Assembly (NCBI RefSeq): GCF_001890925.1
Contig: NZ_MLCB01000073.1
Span: forward strand, 1 to 51,809
DNA length: 51,809 nucleotides
Reading direction: 5' to 3'
From: Planktotalea frisia
GTDB taxonomy: Bacteria; Pseudomonadota; Alphaproteobacteria; Rhodobacterales; Rhodobacteraceae
Translations under genes and position numbers: made by a program
In this document: piece after piece, positions 7,398-14,811 of the stretch
Layout: each line of letters opens with the position of its first letter
Position numbering within the stretch: the stretch's first letter is position 1
Notes under the pieces: model-generated
Databases searched by the model: none
What the model was told of the DNA's origin: nothing
The model's input: only the letters and a program-made list of their open reading frames with translations

Positions 7398-9232
7398 AGA
7401 ATATTGAGAATTGGATCGAGGCGTTTCGCGAAGCCGATGGGCCGCCTCCTAAAACGCTTTGGGCATTTGTGAGCTGGTGCTTGGCAAGCTCTTGGCCCGT
7501 TCTGATCCTTGCGGCGCTTTTGTCTGCAGGCGCGGGCGCGATGGAGGCGGGGACGGCCTACATATTAGGTCTCGTGATCGACGCCGTCGTTGGCTCTGGC
7601 GCGGATAATTTCTATACGCCCGCGAACATAATGATGGTTGTGCTGGCGGTTGGCTTTTTCGTGGTTATTCGCCCTTTGATGTTCGCGCTTTCATCAGGTG
7701 CGAACCACATCATCGTGATGCCGAACGTATCAACCCTTGTTCAGTCGCGCTTGCATCGTTGGTCGCTGGGGCAATCGGTAACCTTCTTCGACGATGATTT
7801 CGCGGGACGTATTGCGCAAAAGCAGATGCAGACGGCGCGTGCCGTCACGGATGTTGTGTCTGAATCCATCAATGTGGTCGCGTTTGCATTGGCGTCTTTG
7901 CTGGGCAGCTTTGCGTTGCTTGGTGCAATTGATTGGCGTGTTGCAGGTTTGTTTGTGATCTGGCTGATCTTCTACTTCGCCCTTATCGCGTGGTTTTTGC
8001 CACGTATCCGGGCGCGCGCGGCGACACGTGCGAATGCGCGTGCGGTGGTATCCGGGCAGTTGGTCGATACGATTACCAACATCAAAACGGTCAAACTTTT
8101 TGCTCATGACGCGCATGAAGACGAAGTCGCTTTGGATGCGATGGGCAAGTTCCGTCAGCAATCGCTCTCATACGGTTGGCTCGCCGCGACGTTCCGGTTT
8201 TTCCTGATGGTGATTGCAGGGATTTTGCCAGTGCTGTTGATGGGTGCGTCGATCTATTTTTGGCAGCTTGGACAAGCGTCGCCAGGTGACATTGTTGCCG
8301 CTGGCGCCGTGTCCATTCGCATTGCGCAGATGACGGGGTGGGTGTCGTTCACGCTGATGGCGATCTATTCCAATGTGGGCGAGATTGAAGATGGTATGCG
8401 CACTTTGGCCAACCCTGTTCGGGTCGAGGATGCAGGCAGCGCGGCGGAGTTGCATGTCCCTAAGGGCGAAATCACATTCGAGAATGTAGACTTTCAATAT
8501 GGCAATGCGCTGGGCGGTGTGACAGGTCTGAACCTCACGATTGGTGCTGGTCAGAAGGTCGGCATTGTTGGCGCCTCTGGTGCAGGTAAATCGACGTTGG
8601 TTTCGCTGCTTCTTAGGCTCTACGATGCGGAACAGGGTCGCATTTTGATTGACGGGCAACCATTGGAAAGTGTTACGCAAACCTCGTTACGCCGCACTAT
8701 TGGAATGGTCACGCAAGAGACGGCGATGTTCAATCGCTCTGCGCGCGACAACATTATGTATGGACGGCATGGCGCATCTGAGGACGACATGATCCATGCG
8801 GCGCAGCAAGCCGAGGCGCATGAGTTCATCGCCAATCTGCGCGATAACAAACAACGCAAAGGCTATGATGCGCATTTGGGTGAACGTGGTGTGAAACTTT
8901 CAGGTGGGCAACGTCAGCGGATCGCCTTGGCGCGGGCCATTCTGAAAGATGCGCCGATCCTCGTGTTGGACGAAGCAACGAGTGCTTTGGATAGTGAGGT
9001 TGAGGCGTCGATCCAAAGCGCGTTAGAGCGCGCTATGGTAGGCAAGACTGTACTGGCGATTGCGCACCGGCTTTCGACGCTCTCTCAAATGGATCGTATT
9101 ATCGTCCTAGATGATGGTCGTATCGTTGAGGATGGCACGCATGAAACTCTGCTCGAACAAGACGGGCTTTATGCGCGGTATTGGAACAGGCAATCGGGCG
9201 GATTTATCGACGTGCGTTCAGCCGCGGAATAA
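7394..9232 (+). CDS. ABC exporter half-transporter (TMD-NBD fusion), second of a pair
   Basis: This 612-residue paralogue has the same layout as the gene it overlaps: membrane domain about 30-340, then an ATPase with Walker A GASGAGKST, LSGGQRQRI, LVLDEATSALD and AHRLST. Shared phrases between the pair (DDFAGRIA, AEAHEFI, YDAxxGERGVKLSGG) suggest a local duplication. Both ATP sites look catalytically complete, unlike many heterodimeric exporters in which one site is degenerate, so homodimers cannot be ruled out. Inner-membrane location is expected. A 15-nt gap precedes the RNA methyltransferase gene. Confidence 0.9.
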   Translation: MKNIENWIEAFREADGPPPKTLWAFVSWCLASSWPVLILAALLSAGAGAMEAGTAYILGLVIDAVVGSGADNFYTPANIMMVVLAVGFFVVIRPLMFALSSGANHIIVMPNVSTLVQSRLHRWSLGQSVTFFDDDFAGRIAQKQMQTARAVTDVVSESINVVAFALASLLGSFALLGAIDWRVAGLFVIWLIFYFALIAWFLPRIRARAATRANARAVVSGQLVDTITNIKTVKLFAHDAHEDEVALDAMGKFRQQSLSYGWLAATFRFFLMVIAGILPVLLMGASIYFWQLGQASPGDIVAAGAVSIRIAQMTGWVSFTLMAIYSNVGEIEDGMRTLANPVRVEDAGSAAELHVPKGEITFENVDFQYGNALGGVTGLNLTIGAGQKVGIVGASGAGKSTLVSLLLRLYDAEQGRILIDGQPLESVTQTSLRRTIGMVTQETAMFNRSARDNIMYGRHGASEDDMIHAAQQAEAHEFIANLRDNKQRKGYDAHLGERGVKLSGGQRQRIALARAILKDAPILVLDEATSALDSEVEASIQSALERAMVGKTVLAIAHRLSTLSQMDRIIVLDDGRIVEDGTHETLLEQDGLYARYWNRQSGGFIDVRSAAE

Positions 9233-9247
9233 GGCACTAGCGGCCCT

Positions 9248-10474
9248 ATGGATGAATTTTTGATTGAACGTTTGGGGCATCAAGGCGACGGGATCGCTGA
9301 AGGTCCTGTGTTTGTGCCGCGTACTTTACCTGGTGAACGCGTGAGCGGTATTCGCAATGGGGACCGCTTGAGTGATGTGAAAATCATCGAGCCGTCTGAG
9401 ATGCGCATCGCGCCTTTGTGCCGTCATTACAAAAGCTGCGGTGGTTGTCAGTTGCAGCACGCGGCTGAACCGTTTGTCGCGCAGTATAAACAACAGATCG
9501 TTAAAAGTGCGCTGGATGCGCACGGGATCGAGACGGAGTTTCGCCCGATTGTGACCTCGCCCGTGCAAAGCCGTCGCCGTGCGACGTTCGCTGTGCGGCG
9601 TACGAAGAAAGGTGCGCTTTGGGGTTTCCATGCGCGCGGTTCGGATACGGTTGTCGCTGTGCCCGAGTGTCAGTTGGTGCTGCCCGAGATTTTGCAGATT
9701 GATGCGTTGATGAACGATCTCGCCAAAATTGGTGGATCGCGCAAAGGTGAGATGTCGGTGAATGTCACGCTGTCCGAGGTTGGGCTCGATGTCTTTGTAA
9801 GCGGCGGCAAGCCGCTGGACGAAACGTTGACGATTGGTCTGTCCGGTGTTGTCGAAGCGCATAAACTGGCGCGTTTGACGTGGGATGATGAAATCATCGG
9901 GATGCGCAATCCGCCTTATCAGAAGTTCGGTGCAGGCAAGGTTGCCCCACCACCCGGTGCATTTTTGCAAGCGACAGTGCACGGGCAGGACGCTTTGACT
10001 GCCGCTGTAAAGGAAGCTGTGAGCGGTGAAAAAGGTGTCGATCTGTTCGCAGGTTGCGGCACGTTTACTTTGCCCCTGGCTGAGCACTACGAGATGATCG
10101 CGCTTGAGAGCGAGAAACCGATGATCGCAGCGCTTGACCGGGGTTGGCGTGAGGCGAAAGGGCTGAAAAAGATTGAAGCGGTTGCGCGCGATTTGTTCCG
10201 CAGGCCGTTCTTACCAGACGAATTGGCGAAGCTTGATTTCGCTGTGCTCGATCCGCCGCGTGCGGGGGCAGAAGCGCAAGTTGCTGAACTGGCGAAAAGT
10301 GAAGTCGCGCAGATTGCCTATGTGTCGTGCAATCCTGTGACCTTTGCGCGCGATGCCAAAGTCTTAATCAATGCGGGATATGTGCTTGATTGGGTGCAGG
10401 TTGTGGATCAATTTCGCTGGTCTTCGCATGTAGAACTTGCAGCAAAACTCTCGCGTCCACATATGCAGCGCTAG
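9248..10474 (+). CDS. 23S rRNA/tRNA (uracil-5-)-methyltransferase family protein (RumA/TrmA type)
   Basis: This 408-residue SAM-dependent methyltransferase has an N-terminal iron-sulfur ligand set, Cys58, Cys64 and Cys67 in CRHYKSCGGCQLQ, with a probable fourth Cys near 140. The C-terminal Rossmann part shows VDLFAGCGTFTLPLA (SAM binding), DPPRAG and the catalytic VSCNP. The first 45 residues resemble a shortened TRAM RNA-binding domain. The enzyme should methylate C5 of a uridine in rRNA or tRNA; which position (RlmC, RlmD or TrmA type) cannot be decided from one sequence. It starts 15 nt after the ABC pair and ends 16 nt before the ion channel gene. Confidence 0.9.
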   Translation: MDEFLIERLGHQGDGIAEGPVFVPRTLPGERVSGIRNGDRLSDVKIIEPSEMRIAPLCRHYKSCGGCQLQHAAEPFVAQYKQQIVKSALDAHGIETEFRPIVTSPVQSRRRATFAVRRTKKGALWGFHARGSDTVVAVPECQLVLPEILQIDALMNDLAKIGGSRKGEMSVNVTLSEVGLDVFVSGGKPLDETLTIGLSGVVEAHKLARLTWDDEIIGMRNPPYQKFGAGKVAPPPGAFLQATVHGQDALTAAVKEAVSGEKGVDLFAGCGTFTLPLAEHYEMIALESEKPMIAALDRGWREAKGLKKIEAVARDLFRRPFLPDELAKLDFAVLDPPRAGAEAQVAELAKSEVAQIAYVSCNPVTFARDAKVLINAGYVLDWVQVVDQFRWSSHVELAAKLSRPHMQR

Positions 10475-10490
10475 GGCAAAGGGAACGGGT

Positions 10491-11282
10491 ATGCGTCAAG
10501 CGTTAGACAAATGGTTAGATCGGCCGATCGTTGGCAATTTCATTATTGCTGTGATCATTGTGAACGCGATTGTGCTGGGTCTTGAAACGTCCAAGCCGAT
10601 CATGGCGCAGTTTGGCGGATTGATCTTGGCGATTGATCAGGCCTGTCTTGCGATCTTTGTAGTTGAGATTGGCGCAAAGTTGGTCGCGCGTGGCGGACGT
10701 TTCTTCCGTGATGGTTGGAACTTGTTTGATTTAGCAGTTGTCGCGATTGCGCTTGTACCAACCAGTGGTGGATTGTCGGTGCTACGGGCGTTGCGTATCC
10801 TGCGTGTTTTGCGAGTTGTCTCTGTTGCGCCCAGCCTGCGCCGTGTGGTGGAGGGGTTCATTACCGCTTTGCCGGGCATGGGCAGTGTGTTCCTGTTGAT
10901 GTCGATTATTTTCTACATTGGCGCGGTAATCGCGACGAAGATATTCGGTACAGATTTCCCGCAATGGTTCGGTTCATTGGGGCAATCTGGTTACACGCTG
11001 TTCCAAGTGATGACGCTGGAAAGCTGGTCCATGGGGATCGTGCGCCCTGTGCTTGAGATTTATCCCTATGCTTGGGCGTTCTTTATCCCGTTCATCTTGG
11101 TGACGACATTTGCGGTGGTCAATTTGCTGGTGGGTTTGATCGTGAACTCTATGCAAGACGCGCATCAGGCAGAGGATGTGCAGCGCACGGATGCTTACCG
11201 CGATGATGTGCTGGTGCGGCTTGAGGCAATTGAAGCATTGCTGAAAGAGACGGCAGAGTCACAACAGCGTCAAAGCAAGTGA
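10491..11282 (+). CDS. Voltage-gated sodium channel of the NaChBac/NavAb family
   Basis: This 263-residue protein has the six-helix layout of a prokaryotic voltage-gated sodium channel. S4 carries spaced arginines (RALRILRVLRVV, about 99-110), S1-S3 contain acidic counter-charges, and the pore loop has TLESWSM at 175-181. That is the same filter sequence as NavAb, with Glu177 as the high-field-strength site. S6 (about 196-222) ends VNLLVGLIVNSM, and a charged C-terminal helix probably forms the tetramer bundle. I use ATG 10491; the frame is open further upstream, but only inside the previous gene. Such channels are known in marine bacteria, where a role in motility or pH homeostasis has been proposed. 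It ends the + strand run; no partner gene is evident. Confidence 0.93.
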   Translation: MRQALDKWLDRPIVGNFIIAVIIVNAIVLGLETSKPIMAQFGGLILAIDQACLAIFVVEIGAKLVARGGRFFRDGWNLFDLAVVAIALVPTSGGLSVLRALRILRVLRVVSVAPSLRRVVEGFITALPGMGSVFLLMSIIFYIGAVIATKIFGTDFPQWFGSLGQSGYTLFQVMTLESWSMGIVRPVLEIYPYAWAFFIPFILVTTFAVVNLLVGLIVNSMQDAHQAEDVQRTDAYRDDVLVRLEAIEALLKETAESQQRQSK

Positions 11283-11360
11283 TTTCCTTTTGAAGGATGG
11301 GTAAAACCGTTTAAGGAAGGTGCAACTTATAAGCGTATAAATTTTGAGGCAGTATTTTAG

Positions 11361-11855
11361 ATGAAAAGACGGATTGTTCTTCTATCAGCAGCATCCGCTT
11401 TGTTGCTCACGGCATGTGGTAGCAAGTTTAAGCGTTACAACGACCCTCAAGTCACGCGCGTCATTGTTTTCAAAGGTGAGCGTAAGATGCATTTGATGCA
11501 TAAGGGAAAAGCGCTTCGGAGTTATGACATTGATCTCGGTTTTGCGCCTTATCAGCATAAACGCGAAGAGGGGGACGGGCGAACGCCCGAGGGCAATTAC
11601 ATCATCGATCGCCGCAATCCCAATTCAAGCTTCCATCTTTCTATCGGGATTGATTATCCGAACGCACGCGACATCGCTAAAGCGCGCGCAGCTGGGGTGA
11701 GCCCGGGAGGAGATATCTTTATCCACGGGCAGCCGAATAAGTTCGCGCCCAAAGGACCTGACTGGACTGCTGGATGTATTGCTGTGACGAACAAGGAAAT
11801 GGAACAGATTTATTTCATGGTGAACAACGGCACGCCGATCACGATCTATCCTTGA
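11361..11855 (+). CDS. L,D-transpeptidase-family lipoprotein (YkuD domain)
   Basis: This 164-residue protein has a lipoprotein signal peptide with lipobox LTAC (Cys19). A YkuD catalytic domain follows, with IHG (His122) and DWTAGCIAV (Cys139), the catalytic His and Cys of L,D-transpeptidases. It is short, lacking any extra peptidoglycan-binding domain. It should act at the periplasmic face of the envelope on peptidoglycan cross-links, or attach proteins to peptidoglycan. GAGG about 11 nt upstream is the likely ribosome site. Its TGA stop is immediately followed by the stop of the convergent CAP-domain lipoprotein gene with no base between. Confidence 0.9.
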   Translation: MKRRIVLLSAASALLLTACGSKFKRYNDPQVTRVIVFKGERKMHLMHKGKALRSYDIDLGFAPYQHKREEGDGRTPEGNYIIDRRNPNSSFHLSIGIDYPNARDIAKARAAGVSPGGDIFIHGQPNKFAPKGPDWTAGCIAVTNKEMEQIYFMVNNGTPITIYP

Positions 11856-12401
11856 TTAGTTAGCCGCGAGTTGGAGCGGTGGCGTACTTGCGGGTGCGCC
11901 TGTCACCAGCGTCCACCAGATCTTGCCATTGGACTCTTGGAAAAAGGCAAAACCCATTTGGGTAGATGTTTTGTCTAGGATCACATTGCGCGTGCTTGGA
12001 TCTTCCATCCATGCGCCAAGGGTTTCCAGTTCTGTCTCGTATGTCTCAGAGATGTTTTCGCCCTTCAGTTCGCCGAAGTATCCGACGCGACGTACGCGGT
12101 CGATTGGAGAAGACCCGTCAGAGCCAAAGTGCCAAGGGCGGTTTTGAATGGACATGTCGCGCGAATGTGTGGCCGCAGCTGCGTTTAACTTGGCGTCCAG
12201 TTGAAGCGGTGACGCGCCAGAAGCTTGGCGGAGTGAGTTGACTGAATCGAGCATGCGGAACTGGATTTTGGCTAAGTCGTTTGAGCCGATGCGGTAAACC
12301 TTGGGAAGTGGTTTGCCATCGGGCGCAAGGGTTGTTGATGAGCTGCCACATGCTGACAAGACCAGCATTGCCGATATTAGGAGAAATCCGATGCGCATCA
12401 T
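11856..12401 (-). CDS. CAP-domain (SCP-like) lipoprotein
   Basis: This 181-residue protein has a lipoprotein signal with lipobox LSAC (Cys18). A CAP/SCP-like domain follows: THSRDM (His and acidic site), the HFGSDG segment, GENI and the C-terminal MGFAF and WWTLVTG strands. Bacterial CAP proteins are secreted or envelope-anchored and poorly understood; some bind lipids or peptidoglycan. It lies between two L,D-transpeptidase genes, so an envelope role is likely, but this is inferred from position. It diverges from the second transpeptidase across a 166-bp region rich in dyads. Confidence 0.87.
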   Translation of the reverse strand: MMRIGFLLISAMLVLSACGSSSTTLAPDGKPLPKVYRIGSNDLAKIQFRMLDSVNSLRQASGASPLQLDAKLNAAAATHSRDMSIQNRPWHFGSDGSSPIDRVRRVGYFGELKGENISETYETELETLGAWMEDPSTRNVILDKTSTQMGFAFFQESNGKIWWTLVTGAPASTPPLQLAAN

Positions 12402-12451
12402 TTTAACTTACCTTAAGCCTGCTTTTTTCTAGCACTACCCCCCAATGCGTT

Positions 12452-12538
12452 GCGATTCAAACCCACAATCGGTTCAGAATCGCACAATAGTGTGCGTTTG
12501 AATTGCGAGTGAGGCTTTCGCGCACTAATAGTGAGTGC
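12452..12538. promoter_or_regulatory. Dyad-rich divergent promoter region between CAP lipoprotein and L,D-transpeptidase genes
   Basis: An imperfect inverted repeat, GCGATTCAAAC (12452-12462) and GTTTGAATTGC (12496-12506), encloses a further GAATCGC (12477-12483). Two related short dyads follow: CGCACAATAGTGTGCG (12481-12496) and CGCACTAATAGTGAGTGC (12521-12538). A candidate promoter for the + strand gene is TTGCGA (12503-12508), 17 nt, TAATAG (12526-12531); its match to consensus is modest. The layout suggests operator sites for an unidentified regulator; none is encoded next to it. Confidence 0.4.
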
Positions 12539-12567
12539 AAACACCAGTGTCTGAATTGGAGAGCGGT

Positions 12568-13194
12568 ATGAGTGAACGAGCAACTAAACCCCTAAACCGA
12601 CGTAGTTTCATCGGAGCAGCAGGTGCTTCGGTTTTGGCAGGACCTGCGATTGCGCAGCAAGCCTTGGCAACGCAGCCAGGTTTACCAAGCAACGGGACGG
12701 TTGAGTTAGAGCGTGACATCAGCGAAGCGGTGCGCCGCAACATTTCGTCGTTCCGCACACTTGATTGGCAGCCTTATTTCAACAATCTGAATAACGGCGC
12801 GATCCTTGTCGATATCTCTAGCCGTGCGCTGCACTATTGGTCTGAGGGCGGGGATACATATAAGCTGTATCCGTCTTCGGTGCCTTTGACGCCCGATTTG
12901 ACGAAAAAGGGCCGCACGACTGTTGTGCGAAAAGTTGAGGGGCCCACATGGCGTCCAACGCCATCGATGAAGAAGCGTAACCCAGAGTGGCCTGATGTGG
13001 TTGAGCCCGGTCCTGATAACCCGCTTGGGACGCATGCGCTTTATCTGAGCTGGACGTATTACCGCATCCACGGCACGCACGACACGCGTAAAATTGGTCG
13101 ACGTTCCTCTAATGGGTGCATTGGGCTTTATAATGAGCACATTGCGCAATTGTTCGCGGCGACGAAAGTGGGCACACAAGTGTTGCTAATTTGA
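12568..13194 (+). CDS. L,D-transpeptidase (YkuD/ErfK family) with Tat-like signal peptide
   Basis: From ATG 12568 (GGAGAG just upstream) the protein has 208 residues. A GTG 33 nt earlier is in frame, but would bury the signal peptide. Residues 10-30 show a twin-arginine motif (NRRSFIG) and an Ala-rich hydrophobic stretch ending AIAQQ. The YkuD domain has RIHGT (His168) and SSNGCIGL (Cys184), the catalytic pair, so it should form 3-3 cross-links or anchor proteins to peptidoglycan in the periplasm. Tat export implies folding before export, which is common for this family in alphaproteobacteria. It shares the envelope neighbourhood with the lipoprotein transpeptidase at 11361. Confidence 0.9.
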   Translation: MSERATKPLNRRSFIGAAGASVLAGPAIAQQALATQPGLPSNGTVELERDISEAVRRNISSFRTLDWQPYFNNLNNGAILVDISSRALHYWSEGGDTYKLYPSSVPLTPDLTKKGRTTVVRKVEGPTWRPTPSMKKRNPEWPDVVEPGPDNPLGTHALYLSWTYYRIHGTHDTRKIGRRSSNGCIGLYNEHIAQLFAATKVGTQVLLI

Positions 13195-13341
13195 CGACAT
13201 ATGGGCGATCATGGGCTGAACAGCGAAAAGATGGGTTTGCATTCCATTAAGATAACTGTTTAGAACGGGAAATGAGGTTTAAGTCTTGGGTGCTTATTGT
13301 CCCGCAAATGGGGCTTTAGGCGAATTCTAGAGGATACTACA

Positions 13342-13524
13342 ATGAAAAAAATCGCACTTGCTGCTGCACTTTCCGTCGCTGCTTCCACAGCTTTCGCTGG
13401 CAACATGTCAGCTCCAATCATGGAAGCTCCAATCATCGTTGAAGAAGCAAAAGCAGCTTCTTCTTCTTCCAACATCATCGTTCCTTTGTTGATCTTGGCT
13501 GTATTGGCTGCGGCTCTTTCCTAA
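13342..13524 (+). CDS. Small secreted or membrane protein (60 residues), function unknown
   Basis: I do not recognise a function. The 60-residue product has a clear Sec signal peptide (MKKIALAAALSVAASTAFA, cleavage likely before Gly20). A short spacer with a repeated APIMEAPII-like stretch, a run of four serines and a C-terminal hydrophobic helix (about 44-60) follow. The mature peptide of about 40 residues would be anchored by its C-terminus or could assemble in the inner membrane. AGAGGA lies 7 nt before the ATG, and a strong terminator follows 30 nt after the stop, so it is probably a single-gene transcript. Small proteins of this pattern are, from memory, common near hemH in Rhodobacterales; that was not checked. 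Confidence 0.75.
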   Translation: MKKIALAAALSVAASTAFAGNMSAPIMEAPIIVEEAKAASSSSNIIVPLLILAVLAAALS

Positions 13525-13552
13525 GCTCTTAGCTAGGAAAACACAGTTTGAG

Positions 13553-13586
13553 AGGGCGGTACCGTTTGGTGCCGCCTTTTCTTTTT
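13553..13586 (+). terminator. Rho-independent terminator of the 60-residue protein gene
   Basis: GGCGGTACC (13555-13563) pairs with GGTGCCGCC (13568-13576) around a GTTT loop, giving a 9-bp stem with one G-U pair. TTTTCTTTTTT follows directly. This is one of the clearest terminators in the window. Confidence 0.9.
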
Positions 13587-13606
13587 TCTGAACGGTTTTT
13601 GATTGA

Positions 13607-13649
13607 GCGCGCAAGCGCGCACAGGTTTAGCATATCTCAAGAGATATGC
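13607..13649. repeat. Two tandem palindromes downstream of hemH
   Basis: GCGCGC-AA-GCGCGC (13607-13620) and GCATATCTC-AA-GAGATATGC (13630-13649) are perfect inverted repeats with 2-nt centres. They lie between the small-protein terminator and the 3' end of hemH, next to a copy of the short repeat at 13653. They could fold in the hemH transcript's 3' end; no long T run follows on either strand, so a classical terminator is not shown. Confidence 0.6.
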
Positions 13650-13652
13650 AGA

Positions 13653-13687
13653 TTTGCCTCCGGCGGAAGTTTAGTCGGAAAGATGAA
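13653..13687 (+). repeat. Short 3'-end repeat, copy A (GCCTCCGGCGG...GGAAAGATGAAG)
   Basis: The segment has GCCTCCGGCGG, a short T-rich spacer, and CGGAAAGATGAAG. A close copy occurs at 17928-17964 and the right half recurs at 38740-38764. All three sit in a gap between a + strand gene and the 3' end of a minus strand gene, with GAAG a few bases before the minus-strand stop. Confidence 0.65.
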
Positions 13688-13691
13688 GGGC

Positions 13692-14756
13692 TTAATCCAG
13701 CCAACCTTTTAGGTTTTCTTCAATCACAGCTGAGAGTGCAGTGATGTGAGCCGGATCATCGTTGAGGCAAGGGATATAGGTGAAGTGCTCACCGCCGCCC
13801 TCTTCAAAGCTCTCTTTGATTTCTTCGTTAATCTCTTCAAGCGTTTCGATGCAATCGGATGAGAACGCAGGCGCAATAACAGCGATGTTCTTTTTGCCGT
13901 CTTCTTCTGCCAAGCGCGCGACTTCTTTCACGGTGTAGGGCTGAAGCCATTCTTCTGGCCCGAACTTTGATTGGAAAGTTGTCGCAATTTGCGTGTCATC
14001 CCAGCCGAGGCGTTCTTTCAGAAGGCGCGTCGTTTTCTGGCATTGGCAATGGTAGGGGTCACCCTCCATCAAGTAGCGTTTTGGAACGCCGTGATAGGAG
14101 CAGACAAGAATGTCCGGTTTTTTCTCGGCAGCGGCGTAGGCGCGTTCAACGGATTGCGCGAGCGCTTCGATATAAAGCGGATGCTCGAAGTAAGGTTCGA
14201 TCGTGCGCGTCGTGGGTTGCCATTTCTCTTCCATCAGAGCGCGGAAGAACTGATCGTTAGCAGTGGCAGAAGTCGCGCCAGCGTAGTGCGGATAGAGCGG
14301 GACGAACAGGATCTTGGTGCAGCCCGCCTCCACCATAGCGCGGACTTTGCTTTTGGTGGAAGGGTTGCCGTAGCGCATGCAGTAATCAACCAAGACGTCA
14401 TCGCCATAGAGTGCTTTCATCGTCTCAGTGATCGCTGCGTTTTGCTGTTTTGTGATTGTGAGCAGCGGGCTTTCGTTTGCCTCTTCGTTCCAGATTGTGC
14501 GGTACGCAGCACCAGAGGTGAAGGGACGCTTTGTCAGAATGATAAGCTGCAAGAGCGGCTGCCAAAGCCAAGGGGAATAGTCGATGACGCGACGATCCGA
14601 GAGGAACTCACCCAGATAGCGGCGCATGGACCAGTAGTCGGTGTCATCCGGCGTGCCGAGGTTCGACAATAGGACACCGACCTTGGGTTTTGGCAATTTC
14701 GGGTGGTCATCCGGGGCATGCATCGGGCAGGTCTTGGGGATTGTGTCGTCACGCAT
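13692..14756 (-). CDS. hemH: Ferrochelatase
   Basis: This 354-residue ferrochelatase inserts Fe2+ into protoporphyrin IX, the last step of protoheme synthesis. It has VGVLLSNLGTPD at the N-terminus, RRYLGEFLSDRRVID, FVPLYPHYAGAT, the active-site SYHGVPKRYL with the conserved His, YHCQCQKT, and FQSKFGPEEWLQPYT. The C-terminal APAFSSDCIETLEEI segment carries the conserved Glu residues. Length and motifs are normal for the family. The first 25 residues are a variable extension. It may be co-transcribed with the methyltransferase gene upstream on the same strand (55-bp gap). Confidence 0.97.
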   Translation of the reverse strand: MRDDTIPKTCPMHAPDDHPKLPKPKVGVLLSNLGTPDDTDYWSMRRYLGEFLSDRRVIDYSPWLWQPLLQLIILTKRPFTSGAAYRTIWNEEANESPLLTITKQQNAAITETMKALYGDDVLVDYCMRYGNPSTKSKVRAMVEAGCTKILFVPLYPHYAGATSATANDQFFRALMEEKWQPTTRTIEPYFEHPLYIEALAQSVERAYAAAEKKPDILVCSYHGVPKRYLMEGDPYHCQCQKTTRLLKERLGWDDTQIATTFQSKFGPEEWLQPYTVKEVARLAEEDGKKNIAVIAPAFSSDCIETLEEINEEIKESFEEGGGEHFTYIPCLNDDPAHITALSAVIEENLKGWLD

Positions 14757-14811
14757 GGGGTTACTCCGAAGTGTCTTGTTAATACGCCAGATAAGCGAAA
14801 TATGCGCGCGG

